Origin: an uncultured Eudoraea sp.
Lineage (GTDB): Bacteria; Bacteroidota; Bacteroidia; Flavobacteriales; Flavobacteriaceae
Assembly: GCA_905479615.1 (NCBI GenBank)
Contig: CAJQNH010000165.1
Span: forward strand, 1-14,410
Length of the DNA: 14,410 nucleotides
Direction: 5' to 3'
The notes under the pieces were generated by a model, which ran no database searches, was not told where the DNA came from, and saw only the letters and a list, made by a program, of their open reading frames with translations. The translations under genes and the position numbers were made by a program. This document shows positions 6,721 through 13,193 of the stretch, piece by piece; the stretch's first letter is position 1, and each line of letters starts with the position of its first letter.

Positions 6721-7941
6721 TTATTCACTTAACAGCAGCTCAATATATTGATCAAATTCTTCCTTAAAATCAATATACTTTTGGCCTGTGGCCGGCCCGT
6801 TAAATCCGGTATGAATCTTCCTTACCTTTCCCTTTTTATCAATAAAGATAGTTGTAGGGTATGATAAGACATGATTTAACATTGGTAGCTTTTCATTTGC
6901 TTTGCTTTTGCTGGAACTAGCATATTGCGCCAGAAGTATTGGATATGGTACCCCTACTCTGTTTTTTAATCTTTCAATTCCCTTAAAAGCCAGGTCTTTG
7001 GTCTTGGCATACTCAAAAGCCAGTGCAACCACTTCAAAATTGTCTTGTTTTTTGGTTTTTACGTAATCTGACAAAAATTTGGTTTCATCAAGACAATTGG
7101 GACACCAGGTTCCCATAATTTGGACTACTACAACTTTTCCCTTAAATCTGGAATCCTCTAATGAAATTAGAGTGTCTTCGGTATTTGGAAAAGAAAACTG
7201 CATTTCTTCATACCCCTCATTCAAAAAGGTTAGCGATTCTTCGTCAGCTAATTCAAAGCTTTCATTCCTGAAGGCAATAAAAGGCTCTTTAAAATGATTT
7301 CCCGAATAAAAAGTGCCAGTTAAACTACTATCCGTGACCTTTGCGTTAAACAAAAAAGCGTGGGCCCCATCAAAAGTTGAGAGTTTCAAACTATCCCCGT
7401 CTACTATTCCTTCTAAATATCTATAATCCCCGGTGTTTGTTCTAAAAGTACCACTAACCTGGTTGATATGTTGTGAGAAAATACCCTTGGCCAAATACTC
7501 ATCTTCGGAATCAGGGCTAAATTTGGTTTCCCATATCCCGGAAACGTTTACCGTGGCGTTTGCTGAACTATGAAACCTAATGCTATCGCCAAATACTGCA
7601 TAAAATGGAACGATTCTATTAAGACTTTCTTTTATAAATTTGCCTTTTATTACTGAATCATTAAAAGTTCCTGAGATATAGCCCTCAAAAGCTGGCATTT
7701 TAATTTTTATGCTGTCATTATGGATTTCAATCTCATCGACCCGAACTGTTTCTCCAGCATTATAAACGTCTATTATATATCCCGATTCAATTTTTTTAAA
7801 ATTAAAATTAAAAGGAAGAAGTTCTTTATCCATAACTTCCAATTGAGCTAACCACATCCCTTCCCTAAGGGACTTACTTTCCTGCTTCTTGCAAGACAAT
7901 AAAGTTAAAAACAGCACGAAAAAACAATAAAATCTTTGCAT
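6721..7941 (-). CDS. TlpA-type thioredoxin-fold lipoprotein
   Basis: A 406-aa envelope-anchored thiol-disulfide protein. The N-terminus has a short hydrophobic signal ending in LLSC, giving lipidated Cys-17. Residues about 25-240 are a beta-rich region with recurring strand-turn motifs (GYISGTFNDS, NQVSGTFRTN, SSLTGTFYSG), suggesting a barrel or lipocalin-like domain. Residues about 250-400 are a TlpA/AhpC-type thioredoxin fold: strand VVVVQIMGTW, active site WCPNC (279-283) and the cis-proline segment YPTTIFID (Pro-362). WCPxC is typical of membrane-anchored TlpA/ResA-like reductases, which keep periplasmic cysteines or cytochrome apoproteins reduced; the partner here is unknown. No cytochrome-maturation gene is nearby. 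The gene is convergent with leuB (43-bp gap) and divergent from pheT (127-bp gap). A -7-like TAACTTTT occurs just upstream on the minus strand (7945-7952) but lacks a paired -33 element. Confidence 0.9.
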   Translation of the reverse strand: MQRFYCFFVLFLTLLSCKKQESKSLREGMWLAQLEVMDKELLPFNFNFKKIESGYIIDVYNAGETVRVDEIEIHNDSIKIKMPAFEGYISGTFNDSVIKGKFIKESLNRIVPFYAVFGDSIRFHSSANATVNVSGIWETKFSPDSEDEYLAKGIFSQHINQVSGTFRTNTGDYRYLEGIVDGDSLKLSTFDGAHAFLFNAKVTDSSLTGTFYSGNHFKEPFIAFRNESFELADEESLTFLNEGYEEMQFSFPNTEDTLISLEDSRFKGKVVVVQIMGTWCPNCLDETKFLSDYVKTKKQDNFEVVALAFEYAKTKDLAFKGIERLKNRVGVPYPILLAQYASSSKSKANEKLPMLNHVLSYPTTIFIDKKGKVRKIHTGFNGPATGQKYIDFKEEFDQYIELLLSE

Positions 7942-8020
7942 CTTAAAAGTTATTTAATCAGGTGCGAAATAACGATTAAAATACTTTAATAAAAAATAAA
8001 GCTATTCAGCCTCAAGTATA

Positions 8021-8051
8021 TTGAATGTATAAGACCTTTGTTTTATCTTTG
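8021..8051 (+). promoter_or_regulatory. Bacteroidota-type promoter for pheT
   Basis: TTG at 8021-8023 followed after 20 nt by TATCTTTG at 8044-8051, a full match to the Bacteroidota primary-sigma consensus (TTG about 19-20 nt before TAnnTTTG). The transcript would start around 8056-8060, giving a leader of only about 10 nt before the pheT ATG at 8069, leaving no room for a leader-peptide or T-box-like control element. Confidence 0.65.
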
Positions 8052-8068
8052 AAAGCTAAAACTAGCCA

Positions 8069-10495
8069 ATGAAAATTTCCTATAACTGGTTAAAACAGTT
8101 TCTTAAGCTCGACTGGGAAGCGGAAAAAACAGGGGAACTTCTTACAAATTTAGGACTTGAAGTAGAGGGTATTACCCAATTCGAGTCTATTCCTGGTTCT
8201 TTAAAAGGGGTTGTAGCAGGCCATGTCTTAAGCTGTGAAAAGCATCCTGATGCAGATAGGTTAAAGCTGACTAAAGTTGATATTGGTTTAGAAAAACCTG
8301 TTCAGATAGTTTGTGGCGCGCCAAATGTGGCCGAGGGGCAAATGGTGCCAGTAGCCACAATAGGTACTACACTATATTCCAATGATGGAAAGACCCTGGT
8401 GATTAAGAAAGGAAAGATTCGAGGAGTTGAGAGTCATGGAATGATTTGTGCAGAAGATGAGTTAGGTTTAGGCGAAAGTCATGACGGTATAATGGTTTTA
8501 AGTGAAGCACTCATACCGGGAACAGCTTGTTCTGAAGTATTTGAAATAGAGAAAGATGAAATCTTTGAAATTGGCTTAACACCAAACAGGGCTGACGCTA
8601 TGAGCCATCATGGAGTGGCGAGGGATCTAAAAGCAGGGCTTAAACAGAGAGATATTCAAACAGAACTTATCACGCCTTCCGTAAGTAATTTTAATGTTGA
8701 AAACAGATCTTTAAAAATAGATGTTGAGGTTGAAAACAATAACCTGGCACCGAGGTATTGTGGAGTAACACTTAGTAATCTTATTGTTCAGCCCTCTCCA
8801 GACTGGTTAAAAAACAAATTGCGTGCAATTGGTCTTAGCCCTATTAATAACGTTGTAGACGCCTCGAATTACGTTCTACATGAATTGGGGCAACCCCTTC
8901 ATGCATTTGATGCCGATAGAATTAATGGAAAAAAGATTTTAGTAAAAACTTTACCATCCGGAACTAAATTTATGACCCTGGACGGTGAGGAACGCATATT
9001 GCATGAAGAGGACTTGATGATATGTGATTATGAGAAACCCATATGTATTGCGGGAGTTTTTGGAGGAATTAATACCGGTGTAACTGAAAATACCAAATCA
9101 ATATTTCTTGAAAGCGCCTATTTTGATCCTATTTCAATTAGGAAAACGGCCAAACGGCACGGATTAAATACTGATGCATCTTTTCGTTTTGAAAGAGGTG
9201 TAGATATAAATAATACCGAATACTGCTTACGAAGGGCAGCTTTGTTGATAAAAGAGATCGCCGGGGGAGATATTACTTCAGACGTCATAGATCTTTATTC
9301 TAAAAAGAAAGATGGTTATCAGGTATTTCTTTCTTTTGAAAGAATTGACACCTTAATAGGTCAAAAAATACCCGCCGATACTATTAAATCCATATTGGCA
9401 TCCCTCGATATCCAGGTTAAAAATTCTACCGAATCCGGATTAGGGCTTCTCATTCCATTTTACAGGGTAGATGTGCAAAGAGAAGTGGATGTAATTGAAG
9501 AAATTTTGAGAGTTTACGGATATAACAATATTGATTTCAAAGAAAAGCTAAATGCCTCGATTGCTACCAGTACAAGATTTGAAGATCATAAACTCGAAAA
9601 ATTAATTGGCGACATGCTGGCTTCAAGAGGTTTTTATGAAATTATGACCAATAGCTTGACCAGTCCTGATTATGACAAACTTCTGGGTACTAATTCTGAA
9701 GAATCCGGCGTTGCCATATTAAATCCGTTGAGTACAGATTTATCAGTTATGAGACAATCTATGCTATTTTCGGCCTTAGAAACAGTAGCTTACAATATAA
9801 ACAGAAAAAGACAGAACCTGAATTTTTTCGAATTTGGGAAAACATATCAAAACTCGCAATCAAGTTATATTGAGACCAAACATTTATCACTAATTGTAAC
9901 CGGAACCCGAAATGAAAACAGTTGGATCTCTCCCTCCAAACCTACAGACTTTTATTTTCTGAAAGCAGCAGTTGAACAGGTTTTGGATCGCCTTGGGATT
10001 GCTAATTACGAATCTTTTTCCGAGAAGAATGACATATTCCTTGAAAGCCTGAGCCTTAAAAAAAATAAAACCGAATTGGTATCCTTTGGAATGGTTCAAA
10101 AGGCTATTTTAAAAGAATTTGATATTAAACAAGAAGTTTTTTATGCCGATTTTAATTGGGACGCCTTATCAGAAATCGTTCGCAAGAATGAAATAATTTT
10201 TGAGAAAATTCCGCGCTTTCCTGAGGTAAAAAGAGATTTAGCTTTATTATTAGACACAGGTATAACATTCGATGAAATCAAAAGTATTGCGTTCGATACG
10301 GAAAGAAATCTACTTAAAAACATTACTCTTTTTGACGTTTATACCGGAAAAAATCTACCTCCGGAAAAAAAATCATACGCCGTAGGATTTACAATTGGGG
10401 ACGCTCGTAAGACATTAACGGACAAGCAGATCGACAAGATTATGAAAAAACTGCAGCAACGCTTTGAACAAGAGTTGGGCGCAGAGTTACGTTAG
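8069..10495 (+). CDS. pheT: Phenylalanine-tRNA ligase beta subunit
   Basis: The beta subunit of the (alpha-beta)2 phenylalanyl-tRNA synthetase, which charges tRNA-Phe in the cytosol. At 808 aa it has the full bacterial architecture: N-terminal MKISYNWLKQFL; a tRNA-binding OB domain about 45-155 (GHVLSCEKHPDADRLKLTKV, VCGAPN); B3/B4 editing module about 215-390, including NNVVDASNYV, GQPLHAFDAD and FRFERGVD (372-379); B5 domain about 405-475, followed by PFYRVDVQREVDVIEEILR; the catalytic-like domain (about 490-700); and the anticodon-binding FDX-ACB domain about 715-808 (RFPEVKRDLALLL, LFDVYTG, SYAVGFTI). The alpha-subunit gene pheS is not adjacent; a separate location is usual in this phylum as far as I recall. 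The ATG at 8069 is the expected start, placed just after a strong promoter match. The stop is one nucleotide from the stop of the convergent fasciclin gene. Confidence 0.98.
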   Translation: MKISYNWLKQFLKLDWEAEKTGELLTNLGLEVEGITQFESIPGSLKGVVAGHVLSCEKHPDADRLKLTKVDIGLEKPVQIVCGAPNVAEGQMVPVATIGTTLYSNDGKTLVIKKGKIRGVESHGMICAEDELGLGESHDGIMVLSEALIPGTACSEVFEIEKDEIFEIGLTPNRADAMSHHGVARDLKAGLKQRDIQTELITPSVSNFNVENRSLKIDVEVENNNLAPRYCGVTLSNLIVQPSPDWLKNKLRAIGLSPINNVVDASNYVLHELGQPLHAFDADRINGKKILVKTLPSGTKFMTLDGEERILHEEDLMICDYEKPICIAGVFGGINTGVTENTKSIFLESAYFDPISIRKTAKRHGLNTDASFRFERGVDINNTEYCLRRAALLIKEIAGGDITSDVIDLYSKKKDGYQVFLSFERIDTLIGQKIPADTIKSILASLDIQVKNSTESGLGLLIPFYRVDVQREVDVIEEILRVYGYNNIDFKEKLNASIATSTRFEDHKLEKLIGDMLASRGFYEIMTNSLTSPDYDKLLGTNSEESGVAILNPLSTDLSVMRQSMLFSALETVAYNINRKRQNLNFFEFGKTYQNSQSSYIETKHLSLIVTGTRNENSWISPSKPTDFYFLKAAVEQVLDRLGIANYESFSEKNDIFLESLSLKKNKTELVSFGMVQKAILKEFDIKQEVFYADFNWDALSEIVRKNEIIFEKIPRFPEVKRDLALLLDTGITFDEIKSIAFDTERNLLKNITLFDVYTGKNLPPEKKSYAVGFTIGDARKTLTDKQIDKIMKKLQQRFEQELGAELR

Positions 10496-10496
10496 G

Positions 10497-11048
10497 TTAC
10501 AATTGATTTGGTAAAATTACACTGTCAATTACGTGGATCACTCCATTACTTTGATTGGCATCAGCAGAGGTTATCCTGGCTATATTTCCAAAACAATCCG
10601 TTAGAATAATATCCAGACCGTCCATCGTGGCTAAAAGCTCATTACCCTGAACCGTCGTTAAACTGGCAATACCTTTACCCCTGCACATTGCCCTTAATAT
10701 TTTAGAAGCCGTAAAGTTACCGGCAACGATATGATAAGTAACAAAAGATTGTAAGGCTCTTTTATTTTCAGGTCTTAAGAGTGCTGCTATTTTATCCGAA
10801 GACATTTTCTTAAAGGCCCTGTCCGAAGGAGCAAAAACTGTAAATGGGCCATCACCTGCGAGTGTTTCTTCAAGATCTGCAGCTTTGACAGCCGCAAGAA
10901 GCATTTTGTGAATTTTAGATTCCTCAGTACTCCGAATAATTGTTTTGTTTAAAAGATCATTATTTACAGAAGCCAGGGAAGTTTGAGAAAAAGTCGTAAA
11001 ACAGGTCAATAAGGCAAGTAGGCTTAGGGGGGTTGCCAAAAACTTCAT
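10497..11048 (-). CDS. Secreted fasciclin (FAS1) domain protein
   Basis: A 183-aa exported protein made of a signal peptide and a single FAS1 domain. The signal is MKFLATPLSLLALLTCFTTFSQ, likely cleaved near residue 22; Cys-16 is in LLTC, a poor lipobox, so I read it as secreted rather than lipidated. The domain spans about 40-180: the H1 motif FTVFAPSDRAFKKM (69-82), the conserved YHIV (105-108), TVQGNELLA and the H2 motif NGVIHVIDSVILP (168-180). FAS1 proteins in bacteria are usually linked with adhesion or matrix contacts; the ligand is unknown here. Two Cys (122 and 152) in the mature part could form a disulfide; this is inference. The gene is convergent with pheT, separated by a single nucleotide (10496), so the two transcripts must run into each other's coding region or stop inside it. 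Confidence 0.93.
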   Translation of the reverse strand: MKFLATPLSLLALLTCFTTFSQTSLASVNNDLLNKTIIRSTEESKIHKMLLAAVKAADLEETLAGDGPFTVFAPSDRAFKKMSSDKIAALLRPENKRALQSFVTYHIVAGNFTASKILRAMCRGKGIASLTTVQGNELLATMDGLDIILTDCFGNIARITSADANQSNGVIHVIDSVILPNQL

Positions 11049-11156
11049 GGATATCTAATTTAAATTATTCGTACTTATCGATGAACGGTACAGTTAAGTC
11101 GACAAGATACAATTATGGAGGACACAATCATATCAGTAAAATCCATTTAATAGAAT

Positions 11157-11172
11157 TTAACAAAATATTAAC
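11157..11172. promoter_or_regulatory. TTAAC direct repeat, 11-bp period, possible regulator site
   Basis: TTAAC at 11157-11161 and again at 11168-11172, separated by AAAATA, so the half-sites recur once per helical turn. This is the geometry used by OmpR/PhoB-type response regulators. It lies 23 nt upstream of the -33 TTG of the next gene's promoter, a suitable activator position. In AT-rich DNA a chance origin is quite possible. Confidence 0.25.
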
Positions 11173-11195
11173 GTAAGCCAAATCTTAAACAGAAT

Positions 11196-11225
11196 TTGTT
11201 TCATAAGTACAAATCATTATTTTTG
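11196..11225 (+). promoter_or_regulatory. Bacteroidota-type promoter for the membrane protein gene
   Basis: TTG at 11196-11198 (within TTTG), a 19-nt spacer, then TATTTTTG at 11218-11225, a full TAnnTTTG match. The transcript would start around 11230-11234, about 20 nt before the ATG at 11251. The remaining part of this 202-bp spacer (11049-11195) holds the TTAAC direct repeat and nothing else I can identify. Confidence 0.6.
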
Positions 11226-11250
11226 AGTCAATTGCTAGAAAAAGAAACCT

Positions 11251-11967
11251 ATGTTATTAAAACCCACAAATATTAGGGAACAACTCTATAAAGCCAAACT
11301 TCAGTTCTCCGAAGAGCAACTTATTAATGAAGTTTATTTACTCTTGCAGAAATCTTCCGAAAAAGAAGAAAAAATTCTAAAAAAAATATCCGGTAATTCC
11401 AATAAAGTAGAAAATAATTTCAAATTTGATTTTTTAGAAACAGATAGGATTTTTTACATTGATCAAATAAAGGAAATCTGCATTAACTACAGACTTCGTT
11501 TTCTTGACTCAAAATATTTTAAAGGTCAGATTCCGGATAAAACCATTGATAAGATAAAACTGCTGGAACAAAAGCATAATATTGGAATAGAAGGCTTTAA
11601 AATAGTAGCTCCATCAAAACTTTTCAAACTAGCAGATAAAGATGATCCCCTATTGTTTGCCCCTATCGGCAATGGATATTTTTATTTAATTGATAAATGG
11701 GGTAATGACCTCCATCCATTACGCAGAATTCTGGTTTGGCCATTTAAGAATATTGTAAATCTTTCATTACTTGTAGTTTTGATTAGCTGGCTAATTACAC
11801 TCTTTATTCCTAGCGGCCTTTTTTCAAAATCAAATTCTCAAATGGAATTTATGATAATATTCTTTTTTATGTTCAAATCTATAGCTGCTGTAGTTATTTT
11901 CTATGGGTTTGCTTTGGGCAAGAATTTTAATCCCGCTATATGGAATAGTAAATATTTTAATTCCTGA
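11251..11967 (+). CDS. Conserved membrane protein of unknown function, two TM helices
   Basis: A 238-aa protein with a soluble N-terminal part of about 165 residues and two C-terminal membrane helices (about 166-187, NIVNLSLLVVLISWLITLFI, and about 199-222, EFMIIFFFMFKSIAAVVIFYGF), ending in a short tail. There is no signal peptide, so the N-terminal part is probably cytoplasmic, with charged helices (EEQLINEVYLLLQKSSEKEE) followed by a conserved-looking core: RFLDSKYFKGQIP (82-94), GFKIVAPSKLFKLADKDDPLLFAPIGNGYFYLIDKWG (115-151) and HPLRRILVWPF just before the first helix. I recall similar hypothetical proteins in Flavobacteriaceae but know no function. The gene stands alone on its strand with its own promoter and converges on the lipoprotein gene 54 bp downstream. 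It could be a membrane-tethered sensor or adaptor, but nothing proves that. Confidence 0.85.
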   Translation: MLLKPTNIREQLYKAKLQFSEEQLINEVYLLLQKSSEKEEKILKKISGNSNKVENNFKFDFLETDRIFYIDQIKEICINYRLRFLDSKYFKGQIPDKTIDKIKLLEQKHNIGIEGFKIVAPSKLFKLADKDDPLLFAPIGNGYFYLIDKWGNDLHPLRRILVWPFKNIVNLSLLVVLISWLITLFIPSGLFSKSNSQMEFMIIFFFMFKSIAAVVIFYGFALGKNFNPAIWNSKYFNS

Positions 11968-12021
11968 GCCTATATTCAAGCGAAATTCATACAAGTATTC
12001 ACTTTTCCCTTAGGTAGTAAG

Positions 12022-13164
12022 TTATTTGGTATACATCTGAAAAGGCACTCCATCAAGATCTGTATTATCAATAAATGCGGGGTTGGGAATAGGTCTGATA
12101 CGCAATAGGCCCCCTTTGCCAGGATCTCCTGATTTCTGATACCCAATTAAAATAAGGTTGTTTTTGGCATCGTATGATACCATGCTGGTATCACCAATTT
12201 CGAATTCAAATAATTGTTCCTGTTCTGATAAAAAATTCTCGTAGTAATAAAGAATTGCCGTATTATTTTGAAAATCATAAACAGCCGGAATATTTGGATA
12301 TGAGGTCCCGGAAAAATTCGTAGGCATTGAATAATATAGATTCCCTATGTCATCGTAAAAGGAAGACTTAGCATCGCCAAATCTAGGTTCCTTACCTTCT
12401 TCATAACGAATGGTTGCGATTATTGATATTGTAGAACTACTAATAAGATTATGTAATTCAGGGTAACTGACTATTATATTTCCAACATCGGATTTAAAAA
12501 TTCTTTGCACCTCAAATCCGAGATTTATATCAGCTACAAATTCTTCAATTACGGTATCAAATACCATCAAGCTATTTTTATTGTCATCTTCTATATCCTC
12601 TGATAAAATAAATACCTGATTATTAGAAAAAACTGCCTGTATAGGTCTTTTATCCAATTCAATATCAACAAATTCAATTTCTGAAAATGAAGTGTCAATT
12701 ATTCGAATATAATAAAGTGTCTCTTTGGCCCCTACTCCGGGAACCTCATACCCAATGTAGAATTTATTCTCTGAATGCGCAATTGCGTGAACAATAAGAT
12801 CGCAATTTCCCAAATCATCAAAGACAACCGTTTTTTGTAAGGCGTCATTATTAAAATCATAGAATGAAATTCTCCCGGAGCAATCGGTTTCAGAATTAAA
12901 AATACTTATTTCGTTTCCATCTCTGTAAATAACAGATGCAAGAGAAATACCTTGAAATTCAGTTATCCCCGGATCTAAAAAAATGGTTTCAGCATCAGCT
13001 TTTAAATTAATAAGGGATAGGAGTTCATTGGATTGAACCAATAATGTGTAATCTGCATCAACATTCGGGAAACCTTCTATTGTATTAAGGTCTTCCTCGG
13101 TATTATCACTACACCCCAGCATAAATAGGGCCAGCAAAAGAAAATAAATTCTGTAGGTTTGCAT
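12022..13164 (-). CDS. Predicted surface or periplasmic lipoprotein, beta-rich
   Basis: A 380-aa lipoprotein of unknown function. The signal MQTYRIYFLLLALFMLGC ends in a somewhat atypical lipobox MLGC with Cys-18, followed by SDNTEEDLNTIEGFP, an acidic stretch like those seen after the lipidated Cys in surface-exposed Bacteroidota lipoproteins. The mature part is beta-rich and rather acidic, with repeated strand-turn segments such as KFYIGYEVPGVG, QVFILSEDIEDD, NLYYSMPTNFSG and LILIGYQKSGD, suggesting a beta-propeller-like fold; I cannot count blades with certainty. No catalytic motif is visible. It starts 29 nt after the stop of the ABC-F gene on the same strand and may be transcribed with it, though a functional link is not expected. 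Three Cys remain in the mature part after Cys-18 if the SETDCSG and GNCD sites are included. Confidence 0.8.
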   Translation of the reverse strand: MQTYRIYFLLLALFMLGCSDNTEEDLNTIEGFPNVDADYTLLVQSNELLSLINLKADAETIFLDPGITEFQGISLASVIYRDGNEISIFNSETDCSGRISFYDFNNDALQKTVVFDDLGNCDLIVHAIAHSENKFYIGYEVPGVGAKETLYYIRIIDTSFSEIEFVDIELDKRPIQAVFSNNQVFILSEDIEDDNKNSLMVFDTVIEEFVADINLGFEVQRIFKSDVGNIIVSYPELHNLISSSTISIIATIRYEEGKEPRFGDAKSSFYDDIGNLYYSMPTNFSGTSYPNIPAVYDFQNNTAILYYYENFLSEQEQLFEFEIGDTSMVSYDAKNNLILIGYQKSGDPGKGGLLRIRPIPNPAFIDNTDLDGVPFQMYTK

Positions 13165-13193
13165 AGCATTAGGATTTGGGAGGTCCTATTCAG

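Noticed and set aside
4325..8007. 13-nt identical string AATAAAGCTATTC upstream of both leuA (4325-4337) and pheT (7995-8007)
   Set aside because: A match of this length is expected about once by chance in an AT-rich window of this size, and its distance to the two starts and promoters differs.
11115..11150. 11-codon open frame in the spacer before the membrane protein gene
   Set aside because: Too short, with no ribosome-binding or family signal, and no run of regulatory codons that would mark a leader peptide.
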